Below, piece after piece: positions 14,920 to 23,669 of a stretch of DNA of 33,576 nt; position 1 is the stretch's first letter, and each line of letters starts with the position of its first letter. The translations under genes and the position numbers were made by a program. Below the pieces are notes generated by a model. It worked only from the letters and a program-made list of their open reading frames with translations. It ran no database searches and had not been told where the DNA came from. Source of the DNA: DATARH01 sp035309005 (GTDB taxonomy: Bacteria > Pseudomonadota > Alphaproteobacteria > ATCC43930 > CGMCC-115725). Location of the stretch: contig DATGFP010000085.1 of NCBI GenBank assembly GCA_035309005.1, forward strand, positions 1-33,576, given 5' to 3'.

Positions 14920-15834
14920 TCAGGCGTCGGCCGGCGCCTCGCTCAGCAAGGCGCCGGCCGCCGACCACCAGCCCGGCTCGGCCTCTGCCAACTCGGCGCC
15001 GGCCGCGAGCGCGGCGGCGCGGTCGGGAAAGAGCGCAAAGCAGCTGGCGCCGCTGCCGCTCATCCGCGCCAGCAGCGCGCCGGGCAAGCGCGCCAGCCGA
15101 AGGAGCACCGCCGCGATCTCGGGAACCAGCCCCAGCGCCGCCGTCGTCAAATCGTTGCGGCAGGCCGCCAGCGCCGCGGCGAGGCCGTCCGCATCGCGCG
15201 GCATCGGCGCGAAGCGGCCGCTGCGCGTGAAATCGCCGCTGCGCGCCTGAAACACCGCCGCGGTCGGCAAGCCGCGGCGCGGGTTGGCGAGGACGATCCC
15301 GGCCGGCGGCAATCCCGTGACAGGCTCGAGCCCGTCGCCGATGCCGCTCACCCAGACCGGCCGGCAAGCGAGGCAGGCCGGCACATCGGCGCCCAGCCGC
15401 AGCGCCAGCGCCGCCAGCGATTCGGGGGCGAGCGCCGGCCGCCACAGCCGGCCGAGGGCGCGCAGCGCCGCCGCCGCGTCGCTCGACCCGCCGCCGATTC
15501 CGGACGCCACCGGCAGGATTTTCTCGAGTTCGAGCGCGGCCCCCGGGGTTTTGCCCGCTGGCGAGGCTTGCGCGACCGCGGCGGCCAACAGCTGCGCCGC
15601 GCGAAGCACCAGATTATCGTCGCCGAGCCCGGCCAGCGCCGCCGCCTCGGGCCCGCCCGTCGCCAGCGACAGGCGGTCGGCCGGCGCGGCCGTCACCCGG
15701 TCGCCGATATCGGCGAAGGCGACCAGGCTGTCGAGCAGATGATACCCGTCCGCCCGGCGCCCCACGACGTGCAGATAGAGATTGATCTTCGCCGGCGCGA
15801 AGGCCCGCGCGGGCGCGTCACCACCCGCGTTCAT
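14920..15834 (-). CDS. ispE: 4-diphosphocytidyl-2-C-methyl-D-erythritol kinase
   Basis: IspE phosphorylates CDP-methylerythritol with ATP in the non-mevalonate isoprenoid pathway. The 304-residue protein shows the GHMP-kinase pattern: APAKINLYLHVVGRRADGYH near the N-terminus with K16 at the substrate site, the glycine loop PVASGIGGGSSDAAAAL for ATP, LGADVPACL with the catalytic aspartate, and the C-terminal ARMSGSGASCFALF. The start at 15834 is set by the ATGA overlap with the stop of the upstream membrane protein gene (15831-15833). It is the last gene of the run that begins with ETF:ubiquinone oxidoreductase. Confidence 0.95.
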   Translation of the reverse strand: MNAGGDAPARAFAPAKINLYLHVVGRRADGYHLLDSLVAFADIGDRVTAAPADRLSLATGGPEAAALAGLGDDNLVLRAAQLLAAAVAQASPAGKTPGAALELEKILPVASGIGGGSSDAAAALRALGRLWRPALAPESLAALALRLGADVPACLACRPVWVSGIGDGLEPVTGLPPAGIVLANPRRGLPTAAVFQARSGDFTRSGRFAPMPRDADGLAAALAACRNDLTTAALGLVPEIAAVLLRLARLPGALLARMSGSGASCFALFPDRAAALAAGAELAEAEPGWWSAAGALLSEAPADA

Positions 15835-18038
15835 CGCGGCCGCCGCAAGCCGGTTGCGCCGCTCTCGGGAAGCGCCGGCGCCGAACGGGCGGCGGCGCGA
15901 GCGAAGAGCGCGATCGACAGGATCAGCAGCAGCGTCGCCGCTAGGGCGGCACCGACGAGGCCGGCGGTGAGGCCCGCCGGCCAGTAGCACACAACGAGCG
16001 TGCCGTGCGCGCCGGCCGGCAGCGCGACCGCGACCAGCATGTCGCGATAGGCGCTGACCGGCAGGGCGCGGCCGTCCAGCTCGGCCGCATAGCCGGGGTA
16101 CCACGGCATCGCCAGGATCAATTCGCCGCCGGCAAACCCGGACGCGGTCTCGATCCTCAGCGTCCGGCGCTGCGCGTTGCCGGCGCCGGCGCCGGCAGTG
16201 ATCCCGGGAGAAGCCCAGGCGACGCTGTCGTCGCCGGTGAGCGGCGTGCGGCGCGAAAAGGTTTGAGTCGCCTCGCTGTGCGCGGCCTCGGACCATCCGC
16301 GGTCGGCCGCCAGCGTTCGGAAACGATCGGCATAATCGCCGCGCTCGGCGACGACGCGCGAGACGCGCAACAGATCGATCAGCGCAAGACCGGTTGTGGC
16401 GTCGCGCTCGAACAGCTTCTCGGCGACCGCGGGGCAACTGGCGCTGATGTAATTGAAGCACAGCGCCGCGTCGAGCCCGCGCATGCCGATCGGGGTATAG
16501 CCGTTAATCGTCGTGCGACCATCGAGCAGGCCGCGATTGCCGACCGCCAGCCGGCGCCAGTAATCCCGGTCGAGGATCAGGAACGTCGTCGGCTTGAAGA
16601 GCGCAAGTTCGCTCGCCCCGCCGCCGCCGGCGACGGGAGGACGCTCGGTCGGCGGGTTCCATTGCGGCAGCGCGGTATTGGCCGGGCTGGTGGTGACGAT
16701 CAGCGCCAGGAAAACCGCCTGGCCGCCCAGCATCAGCGCATAGACATGGGCCGATTTGCGCCGCGCTTGCGCCTGCGCGACAAGCCACGCCAGGACCCCG
16801 GCGAGGGCGGCGAACATCAGATCGAGCGGCAGCGTGCCCGGCAGCGCCGTCGCGGCGATCGCGAACGGGATCGCGATCGCCGCCGCGGTCGGCGCAAACC
16901 GCCATTGCGGCGCCTCGCCGCCGGCCCGTTCGGCACCGAGGAGGCAGGCGACCAGGATCGCGACGATCAGATGAAGGAAGGGGATGAAACGAAAGGTCCA
17001 GCGCAGCTGCAAGAGGCCCGGTGAAATGCTGAGGATCGCGAAGACCACCGCGCCGACCGCGAGGAGCGGGGTTTCCGGCAACCAACGCGACCCGTTGCGC
17101 GCGTTGGCGATGACCAGCGGCACAAACCAGCCGAGGTAAAGAAAGGAGGGCGCGTAGAACCGCAGCTTTCCTTCAAAACCGAACCACGGGCCAAAGAAGC
17201 TCGGCAGCCCGACCGTCAAGAGGCCTTGCAGGCTGGCCTGCCAGCCGAGGTCGGAAAGCATCGCGGCGGCGCGCGGCGAATGCCGCAGGTAGATTTCGGT
17301 CGGCACGATCGCCGGCAGCGCGAGCCCGGCGCCGAGCACCGCGGCAAGCGCGACCAACCCGAGCCGCGAGAGCGGCGCGCGCCCAACGCCGGCGACGCAG
17401 AGCGCGATCGCCAGCAGTATGAGAAGGCTCGCGGTGGTGAACGGCCAGCCGCTCAACAGCGGCATCGCGGTGGCAAGGCTCCCGGCCGGCAGCCAGCGCG
17501 GATCGTGATAGACGCGGTGCAGCGCCGCCAGGCACCACGGCACCCAGCTGATGCTGACGAGCGCCGGGATCCACGATTGCGCCCCCCAGTAGAGGAGCCA
17601 CGTGCTGGAGCAGGCGAGCACCGCCGCGACCGCCGATTCCGGCCGCCGCAGCCCGATGCTGACGCCGAGCAGGTAGGCGCCGGCCGCCAGTATGGCGTAG
17701 TGGACGATCGCGTAATAGGCGCCGGCCCACGCGAGATCGGTGAACAGATCGAGCGTCAGATAGAGCAGCAGGCAGACCGGGTTGAGCACCGCATACTGAA
17801 ATTCGGCGAGGATCGCGCCGCCGTGCCAGATCCGGTCGGTGACCAGCGGGAAGACGCCGGCATGCAGCTGGCGGCCGATCTCGACGAACATCGGCAGGAA
17901 ATAGGTCTGGTAGTCGTCGGCGAAGTAGAAGCGGTGGTTGAGCAATAGCGGAAAGAGCAGCGCCAGCGCGACCGCGCCAGAGATCGCCGCGATGTCGAGC
18001 AGCATCAACCCATGTGCGCGGCGGCGCGCTATCTGCAT
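15831..18038 (-). CDS. Large polytopic membrane protein, YfhO/GT-C-like
   Basis: A 735-residue protein with about a dozen hydrophobic segments in the first 460 residues and one near the C-terminus (LTAGLVGAALAATLLLILSI). The early loop NHRFYFADDYQTYFLPMF has the acidic pair placed as in GT-C fold glycosyltransferases and YfhO proteins, which act on lipid-linked sugars. The soluble C-terminal part (about 470-690) ends in a YfhO-like block (GGELILAMPWYPGYAAELDG). The family assignment rests on pattern only and no substrate can be given. It lies 66 bases after the TPR gene and overlaps ispE by 4 bases. ATG 18038 is used; M12 at 18005 is possible. Confidence 0.75.
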   Translation of the reverse strand: MQIARRRAHGLMLLDIAAISGAVALALLFPLLLNHRFYFADDYQTYFLPMFVEIGRQLHAGVFPLVTDRIWHGGAILAEFQYAVLNPVCLLLYLTLDLFTDLAWAGAYYAIVHYAILAAGAYLLGVSIGLRRPESAVAAVLACSSTWLLYWGAQSWIPALVSISWVPWCLAALHRVYHDPRWLPAGSLATAMPLLSGWPFTTASLLILLAIALCVAGVGRAPLSRLGLVALAAVLGAGLALPAIVPTEIYLRHSPRAAAMLSDLGWQASLQGLLTVGLPSFFGPWFGFEGKLRFYAPSFLYLGWFVPLVIANARNGSRWLPETPLLAVGAVVFAILSISPGLLQLRWTFRFIPFLHLIVAILVACLLGAERAGGEAPQWRFAPTAAAIAIPFAIAATALPGTLPLDLMFAALAGVLAWLVAQAQARRKSAHVYALMLGGQAVFLALIVTTSPANTALPQWNPPTERPPVAGGGGASELALFKPTTFLILDRDYWRRLAVGNRGLLDGRTTINGYTPIGMRGLDAALCFNYISASCPAVAEKLFERDATTGLALIDLLRVSRVVAERGDYADRFRTLAADRGWSEAAHSEATQTFSRRTPLTGDDSVAWASPGITAGAGAGNAQRRTLRIETASGFAGGELILAMPWYPGYAAELDGRALPVSAYRDMLVAVALPAGAHGTLVVCYWPAGLTAGLVGAALAATLLLILSIALFARAAARSAPALPESGATGLRRPR

Positions 18039-18104
18039 CGCTGGTGCCGTGAAGGGAGAGCCCGGCCGGGGCGGGGCCGGTCCGCTGCCGGCGGCGGCGC
18101 CGGA

Positions 18105-19895
18105 TCAGCCGCCGCGGGGACGGGACACCGAGACGTTGAGGCCGTGCTCGAGCTTGGCTTCGATCGGCTTGATGTCGCTCTGCTGCGGCCCGAACTGCAG
18201 CGCGCGGCGCCACTGGTAGCGGGCTTCGACAAGGCGTCCGGCGCGCCAATAGGCGTCGCCCAGATGGTCGTTGATCGTCGGGTCCTCGGGCACCAGCTCG
18301 ATCGCTTTTTCGAGGTACTTCACCGCCCCGGCATAGTCGGCCATGCGGTAATGCGCCCAGCCCAGGCTGTCGACGATATAGCCGTCCTCGGGCTGCAATT
18401 CGACCGCCTTCTCGATCATCTTCAAGCCGCGCTGCAGGTTCTCGCCGCGGTCGATCCAGGAATAGCCGAGATAGTTCAGCACCATCGGCTGGTCGGGCTT
18501 GAGCTTCAGCGCATGCAGCAGGTCGCCCTCGGCGCGCTGCCACTGGCCCGAGCGTTCGAGCACGACGCCGCGGTCGTAAAACAGCGTCCAGCGTTCCGGC
18601 AGGCCGGCCGCGGCGGCGCGGCGGATCGCCTCGTCATAGGCCGACACCGCCTCGCTGAACCGCTTTTTCACGCGCAGGATGTCGCCGAGCTGAACCTCGG
18701 CGCCGGCCAGGCTCGGCTTCTCCGACGCCATCGCCTGGAGCTGGGCGATCGCCTCGTCGCTGCGCTCGAGGGTATCGAGATTGGCCGTGGCGCGCAGCCG
18801 CGCCGACCAGGAATAGGGCGAGCCGGCGGGAATTTCAGCCAGCACGGAGAGGCTCTCCTCGGGCTTTTTCTCGGCGCTGAGGAGATCGGCGAGCAGCAGC
18901 TGGGCGAGCGGGAAGCTCGGCCGCAACGCGAGGGCAAAGCGGTCGTAGACCAGCGCGAGGTCGACCGTCTCGGCCTGGTTGAGGACGCTCGCCAGGTCGA
19001 ACAGCGATTCGGCGAGCCCGTCGGCGGCCGAGCCGATGACCGGCTGGGGCGGACCGGGCGGCCGCGCGGCGGCGACCGACAGGGCGAGATCGCTGCCGCT
19101 GTTTTGCTTGATGAAGCGCTGGTAGAGCGCTTTTGCCTGCTCGGCGCGGCCGTGCCGCTCGTCGAAATTGGCGATCGCGTCGGTCAGCCGCCAATTGAGC
19201 TCCGGGCTGGCCTTCAGCGCGGCGTCGAAAAATTGCTGCGCCTTGTCCGGCTGCTTGGCGAAATCGTAGAGCAGGCCGAGCTGAAAGGCCTTCAGCGGCT
19301 GAAAGCCGGGGAATTTGTCGAGGCCCTGCAATGCGGCGTCGGCGCCGGCGAGATCGCCGGCCGCCATCCGCGTCCACGCCAGCGCGAACGGGCCGATAAA
19401 CCGGTGCACCCCGTCGGAGGGCAGCGCGGCGGCGTATTTCACCGCTGCGGCGCTGTCGCCGGCCTTCAGCCGGTCGATCAGGAGGACGAGTTCGGCCAAG
19501 GCGTCGCTCGGATCGAGCTTCAGTTCCTGCGGCGCCAGCGCCCGCGCGCGATCGAACTGCCCGGTCGAGACGTCCATCAGAAAGCTGCGGCTGATCAGCT
19601 CGGGGGCGCTGGGGTCGGCGGCGAGCGCCTTGTCGAAGAGACCCGCGGCGGCGCGGAAATCGCGCACCTGCTGCGCGTGATGGGCGGCGAGGTATTCCCC
19701 GAACAGATGCCCGGGCGCCGGCGCGGATGCCGGTGCAGCCGGCGCCGCGGCAGGGTCGGTCGGCGGCGCCGCCTGCGCCGCTGCGATGCCCAAACCAAGC
19801 GTGGCCACAAGGGCGGCCAGCGCCGAGGGCAACCGGTGCCCGCCGCGCCGCGCCGGATTTCCGCGTACCAATCCTGCCATCGGTGCCATACGCAC
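18105..19895 (-). CDS. Secreted tetratricopeptide repeat protein
   Basis: The 596-residue protein begins with a basic stretch and a hydrophobic segment (LPSALAALVATLGLGIAAAQA, about 23-43) that reads as a signal peptide with cleavage after AQA. The rest is TPR-like helix pairs, clearest at about 400-580 (for example GYIVDSLGWAHYRMADYAGA, VKYLEKAIELVPEDP, TINDHLGDAYWRAGRL). It is probably a periplasmic or envelope scaffold. It lies 24 bases after the ETF-QO gene. Genes of this kind between ETF-QO and ispE are common in related alphaproteobacteria, but their job is not established. Confidence 0.88.
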   Translation of the reverse strand: MRMAPMAGLVRGNPARRGGHRLPSALAALVATLGLGIAAAQAAPPTDPAAAPAAPASAPAPGHLFGEYLAAHHAQQVRDFRAAAGLFDKALAADPSAPELISRSFLMDVSTGQFDRARALAPQELKLDPSDALAELVLLIDRLKAGDSAAAVKYAAALPSDGVHRFIGPFALAWTRMAAGDLAGADAALQGLDKFPGFQPLKAFQLGLLYDFAKQPDKAQQFFDAALKASPELNWRLTDAIANFDERHGRAEQAKALYQRFIKQNSGSDLALSVAAARPPGPPQPVIGSAADGLAESLFDLASVLNQAETVDLALVYDRFALALRPSFPLAQLLLADLLSAEKKPEESLSVLAEIPAGSPYSWSARLRATANLDTLERSDEAIAQLQAMASEKPSLAGAEVQLGDILRVKKRFSEAVSAYDEAIRRAAAAGLPERWTLFYDRGVVLERSGQWQRAEGDLLHALKLKPDQPMVLNYLGYSWIDRGENLQRGLKMIEKAVELQPEDGYIVDSLGWAHYRMADYAGAVKYLEKAIELVPEDPTINDHLGDAYWRAGRLVEARYQWRRALQFGPQQSDIKPIEAKLEHGLNVSVSRPRGG

Positions 19896-19919
19896 TCCAC
19901 TGCCGGGACGCGGCAGGCG

Positions 19920-21575
19920 TCACATGTTCGGGTAGTTGGGGCCGCCGCCGCCCTCCGGTACCACCCAGTCGATGTTCTGCTCCGGGTCCTTGATGTCGCA
20001 GGTTTTGCAGTGCACGCAGTTTTGCGCGTTGATCTGCAGCCGCTTTCCGCCGGACCCGGCGTCGTCGACGATCTCATAAACCCCGGCCGGACAATAGCGC
20101 TGTTCGGGCGAGTCGTAGAGCCGATAATTGACCGCGATCGCCTTCGCCGGGTCGCGCAGCTTGAGATGCGCGGGCTGGTCCTCTTCGTGGTTGGTGTTCG
20201 AGATGAACACCGAGGACAGGCGGTCGAAGGTCAGCTTGCCGTCGGGCCGCGGGTAGTCGATCCGCGGCGCATCCGCGGCCCTCGTCAATCGCGTGTAGTC
20301 GGGATGGCGGTGGCGCAGGGTCCACGGCGCCCGGCCGCGCAAGAGATAGGTGTCGAGCGCCGAGTAGGCGAGCCCGGCCCACAGCCCCATACCAAAGCTC
20401 GGGCGGATGTTGCGCACGCTGTAGAGTTCGTCCCACACCCAGCTCCGCCGCAGCGCGTCCTCGACCCGGGCGGAGCTGTCGCCGCCCAGCCGCGCGAACA
20501 CCGCCTCGGCCGCCGCCATCCCCGATTTCATCGCGGTGTGGCTGCCCTTGATCTTCGGCACGTTGACGAAGCCGGCGGCGCAGCCGATCAGCGCGCCACC
20601 GGGAAAATCGAGGCGCGGGATCGACTGGAAGCCGCCCTCGTTGAGCGCCCGCGCGCCATAGGCGATGCGCCGCCCGCCCGCGAAGAAGGGGCGAATCGCC
20701 GGGTGCGTCTTGAAGCGCTGAAATTCCTCGAACGGCGAGAGGAACGGGTTTTTGTAGTCGAGGCCGATGACAAACCCGACCGCCACCTGGCGCTCTTCGA
20801 GGTGATAGAGGAAGGAGCCGCCATAGGTCGCATGGTCGAGCGGCCAGCCGATGGTATGGACGACGAGGCCCGGCTGGTGGTGCTCGGGCGCGACCTCCCA
20901 CAATTCCTTGACGCCGAGCGCGTAGGTCTGCGGGTCGCATTCCTCGCGCAGGCCGAAGCGCTCGGTCAGCGTCTTGGTCAGCGAGCCGCGGCAGCCCTCG
21001 GCGAAGAGCGTCTCGCGGGCAATCAGCTCGACCCCCGGCGTATAGCGCTCGGTCGGCTCGCCGTCACGGCCGGTCCCCATGTCCCCGGTGGCGACGCCGC
21101 GCACCCGGCCACCCTCGTCGTACAATACCTCGGCGGCGGCAAAGCCCGGATAGATCTCGACGCCCAACTCCTCGGCCTCTTTCGCCAGCCAGCGGCACAA
21201 ATTGCCGAGGCTGATGATGTAATTGCCGTGGTTGTGCATCTGCGGCGGGGTCGGCAGCCGCAGCGCGCGGCTTTTCGTCAGATAGAGAAAGCGGTCTTCA
21301 GTGGCCGGCGTGTTGAGCGGCGCGCCGCGTTCGCGCCAATCCGGTAGCAGCTCATCAAGGGCGCGGGGCTCGAAGACGGCGCCCGAGAGGATGTGGGCGC
21401 CGACCTCGGAACCCTTCTCGATGACGCAGACGGCGAGTTCGCTTCCCGCCGCCGCGGCGAGCTGCTTCAGGCGGATCGCCGCCGCGAGGCCGGCGGGTCC
21501 GGCCCCGACCACGACGACGTCATACTCCATCCGCTCGCGCTCGACGTCCGCCACCCTGTCCTCTCCGCTCGCCAT
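19920..21575 (-). CDS. Electron transfer flavoprotein-ubiquinone oxidoreductase
   Basis: ETF-QO passes electrons from reduced ETF (fatty acid and amino acid dehydrogenases) to ubiquinone at the inner membrane. The 551-residue length is typical. The FAD-binding motif GAGPAGLAAAIRLK begins near residue 23, with a typical ETF-QO region GAHILSGAVFEPRALDELLP. The C-terminal 4Fe-4S ligands are C495 (RYCPAGVY) and C520, C523, C526 (CVHCKTCDIKDP). ATG 21575 is used; M16 (MEYDVVVVG) is an alternative start. It is first in the minus-strand run TPR - YfhO-like - ispE and is divergent from the uracil-DNA glycosylase gene over 52 bp. No etfAB is in the window. Confidence 0.96.
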   Translation of the reverse strand: MASGEDRVADVERERMEYDVVVVGAGPAGLAAAIRLKQLAAAAGSELAVCVIEKGSEVGAHILSGAVFEPRALDELLPDWRERGAPLNTPATEDRFLYLTKSRALRLPTPPQMHNHGNYIISLGNLCRWLAKEAEELGVEIYPGFAAAEVLYDEGGRVRGVATGDMGTGRDGEPTERYTPGVELIARETLFAEGCRGSLTKTLTERFGLREECDPQTYALGVKELWEVAPEHHQPGLVVHTIGWPLDHATYGGSFLYHLEERQVAVGFVIGLDYKNPFLSPFEEFQRFKTHPAIRPFFAGGRRIAYGARALNEGGFQSIPRLDFPGGALIGCAAGFVNVPKIKGSHTAMKSGMAAAEAVFARLGGDSSARVEDALRRSWVWDELYSVRNIRPSFGMGLWAGLAYSALDTYLLRGRAPWTLRHRHPDYTRLTRAADAPRIDYPRPDGKLTFDRLSSVFISNTNHEEDQPAHLKLRDPAKAIAVNYRLYDSPEQRYCPAGVYEIVDDAGSGGKRLQINAQNCVHCKTCDIKDPEQNIDWVVPEGGGGPNYPNM

Positions 21576-21627
21576 GGCGGCGGACTATATGCGAGGCGGA
21601 TTGGCGGCTCGATGGTAAACTTGGCGC

Positions 21628-22446
21628 ATGTCGCAGGTGAATTTGTCGCCCGCCGCGGCCCGCGCGCTGCTCGAATGGCAGATCGCGATGGGCGCCGACG
21701 AGGCGATCGACCCGCTGGCAACGGACCGGCTGGCGCCGCACGCCCCGGCGGTCGAAGTCCGCCCGGCGCCGGCGACGCCGGCTGTCGTCGCGCCGCCGCC
21801 GGCCTACGCCGCGGCGCTCGGGGAAGCGGCGCAATCGGCGCGGGCGCTGGCCGCCGGCGCCGCGACGATCGAGGAATTGGGCGCGCTGGTCGCCGCCTTC
21901 GACGGCTGCGCCTTGAAGCGCACCGCGACCAGCACGGTCTTTCTCGACGGCAACCCGGCGGCATCGGTGATGATCGTCGGCGAGGCGCCGGGGGCCGAGG
22001 AAGACCGCCTCGGGCGCCCCTTTGTCGGCCGCGCCGGTCAATTGCTCGACCGCATGCTGGCGGCGATCGGGCTCGACCGCACGATGGTGCAGATCACCAA
22101 CGTCATCTACTGGCGCCCGCCCGGCAACCGGAAGCCGACCTCGGCCGAGATCGCCGCGTGCCTGCCCTTTGTGCTGCGCCACATCGCGCTGGCCCGGCCG
22201 CGCGTCCTGGTGCTGGCGGGCGGCACCGCGGCCGGCGCGCTATTACCGACCGGCGACGGCATCACCCGGCTGCGCGGCCGCTGGTTCGAGCTCGCGGTGC
22301 CGGGGCTGGAGGCGCCGGTGCCGGCGCTGCCGATGTTCCACCCGGCGTTCCTGCTGCGCGCCCCGGAGAGAAAGCGCGACGCGTGGCGTGACCTCCTGGC
22401 GCTGAAGGCGCGGCTCGACGAGATTGCTTCGTTGCGCTCGCAATGA
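21628..22446 (+). CDS. Uracil-DNA glycosylase, family-4-like
   Basis: The 272-residue protein removes uracil from DNA in base excision repair. The motifs are GEAPGAEEDRLGRPFVG (119-135, catalytic loop), NVIYWRPPGNRKPT and MFHPAFLLR (DNA-intercalation loop with the active histidine). Family 4 enzymes bind an iron-sulfur cluster through four cysteines. Here C94 and C178 remain, but F91 and W162 stand at the other two positions, so a cluster is unlikely. The N-terminal 80 residues are alanine/proline-rich and poorly conserved. The last codons (EIASLRSQ) and the stop are encoded by a palindromic repeat. Confidence 0.92.
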   Translation: MSQVNLSPAAARALLEWQIAMGADEAIDPLATDRLAPHAPAVEVRPAPATPAVVAPPPAYAAALGEAAQSARALAAGAATIEELGALVAAFDGCALKRTATSTVFLDGNPAASVMIVGEAPGAEEDRLGRPFVGRAGQLLDRMLAAIGLDRTMVQITNVIYWRPPGNRKPTSAEIAACLPFVLRHIALARPRVLVLAGGTAAGALLPTGDGITRLRGRWFELAVPGLEAPVPALPMFHPAFLLRAPERKRDAWRDLLALKARLDEIASLRSQ

Positions 22447-22486
22447 CGATCGGTGTCATTGCGAGGAGCGCAGCGACGAAGCAATC
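22422..22486. repeat. Palindromic intergenic repeat (alphaproteobacterial type)
   Basis: The left arm (22422-22447: GATTGCTTCG...GCAATGAC) and right arm (22455-22486: GTCATTGCGAGGAGCGCAGC...GCAATC) form a long stem with two 3-base bulges and a 7-base loop (GATCGGT). Repeats with this sequence occur in many copies in various alphaproteobacterial genomes. It covers the 3' end of the uracil-DNA glycosylase gene and may also end its transcript. Confidence 0.85.
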
Positions 22487-22513
22487 TAATGCCGTCTGTT
22501 TGAGGAGCGCGCG

Positions 22514-23056
22514 ATGCCAGGCCGAATTGACGAGAGCCGCCGGTTTCTGCCGGTCAACATCGCGCTGTTGACCGTGTCGGACACCCGCACCGCCGCCGAC
22601 GACCGCTCCGGCAACACGCTGGCCGAGCTGGTCGAGACGGCCGGCCACCGCGTCGCGTCGCGGCGCATCGTGCGCGACGATCAGGCGGCGATCGTCGCGG
22701 CGCTGCGGAACTGGATAGCCGAGCCCGACATCGACGTCGTGATCGCCACCGGCGGCACCGGCGTCACCGGCCGCGACGTGACGCCGGAAGCCTTCCACAG
22801 CGTCTACGAGAAGGAGATCGCCGGGTTCGGCGAACTCTTCCGCTGGCTCAGCTTTGCGAAGATCGGCACCTCGACGATCCAGAGCCGCGCCACCGCCGGG
22901 GTCGCCGGCGGCACCTATCTCTTCGCGCTGCCGGGCTCGCCCTCCGCCTGCCGCGACGCCTGGACCGACATCCTCGTCCACCAGCTCGACAACCGCTTCC
23001 GCCCGTGCAATTTCGTCGAATTGATGCCGCGCCTGCAGGAGCATCTGCAAGGATAG
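22514..23056 (+). CDS. moaB: Molybdenum cofactor biosynthesis protein MoaB
   Basis: The 180-residue MoaB/Mog-fold protein adenylylates molybdopterin or binds it on the way to molybdenum cofactor. The visible signatures are LLTVSDTRTAADDRSGNTLA, IDVVIATGGTGVTGRDVTPE (molybdopterin-binding loop), SRATAGVAGGTYLFALPGSP and the C-terminal NFVELMPRL. GAGGAG about 8 bases upstream supports ATG 22514. It follows the glycosylase gene after the palindromic repeat. MoaB rather than Mog is called from length and pattern. Confidence 0.93.
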   Translation: MPGRIDESRRFLPVNIALLTVSDTRTAADDRSGNTLAELVETAGHRVASRRIVRDDQAAIVAALRNWIAEPDIDVVIATGGTGVTGRDVTPEAFHSVYEKEIAGFGELFRWLSFAKIGTSTIQSRATAGVAGGTYLFALPGSPSACRDAWTDILVHQLDNRFRPCNFVELMPRLQEHLQG

Positions 23057-23059
23057 GGG

Positions 23060-23662
23060 TCAGAACCCGCGCCGCGGCGCGAAGGGGCGCCAGGCGGCGC
23101 CGTCGTCGACATCGGCCAGGCGGTCCACAAAATTGACCGAGACCCGCGCCGGCAGGTTCGCCAATACATCGGCGAGCGCATGCGGGCCCGACCAGCGGAC
23201 CGTGCCGAAGAGCGGCGGCAGGCGGGGCGAGCGTCGGGCGCCGACCAGCCAGAAGCCGCCATCCTCGGCCGGCCCGAAGACGAGATCGCAGCTGCCGAGC
23301 CGCTGAAACGCCGCGGCGATGTGGCGAGCCGAAAGCGCCGGGATGTCGCTGCCGACCAGGACCGCCGGGCCGGGCGGGCAGGCGTCGAGCGCGCGCCGCA
23401 TGCGCCGCCCGAGGTCGCCCTGGCCCTGCGCCATGACCGGCACGCCCGGCGGCCACAGGCGGGGGCGGCGGCGGGCCTTGTCCGGCGTCACCGCGAGGCG
23501 CAGCCGCCAGCGCCGGTCGCGCCCGAGCCGGCGGTACATGAGCCCCAGCATCGCCCGCTCGAACCGCAATGCCGCGTCGTCGCCGATGTCCCGCGCCAGG
23601 CGCCGCTTGCCGCTGCCGCGCTGTGGCGCGCGCACGAACAGCACGAGATGGCGCCGGACCAT
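23060..23662 (-). CDS. TIGR04282-type glycosyltransferase (DUF2064)
   Basis: The 200-residue protein has the pattern of the small GT-A-like family named rSAM/selenodomain-associated transferase 1. It shows VRAPQRGSGKRRLARDIGD at the N-terminus, AVLVGSDIPALS (DxP metal/nucleotide site) and FGPAEDGGFWLVGARR. ATG 23662 gives the family's usual start (MVRRHLVLFVRAP). It lies 7 bases after the TIGR04283-type gene, its regular partner. Family members occur near radical SAM genes and in arsenosugar clusters; the actual acceptor here is unknown. It converges on moaB with 3 bases between. Confidence 0.87.
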   Translation of the reverse strand: MVRRHLVLFVRAPQRGSGKRRLARDIGDDAALRFERAMLGLMYRRLGRDRRWRLRLAVTPDKARRRPRLWPPGVPVMAQGQGDLGRRMRRALDACPPGPAVLVGSDIPALSARHIAAAFQRLGSCDLVFGPAEDGGFWLVGARRSPRLPPLFGTVRWSGPHALADVLANLPARVSVNFVDRLADVDDGAAWRPFAPRRGF

Positions 23663-23669
23663 GCCAACT

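Noticed and set aside
18012..21347. 1111-codon open frame on the plus strand
   Set aside because: It lies antisense to the TPR and ETF-QO genes, both well supported by motifs. Long antisense frames are expected at this GC content, and its product shows no domain.
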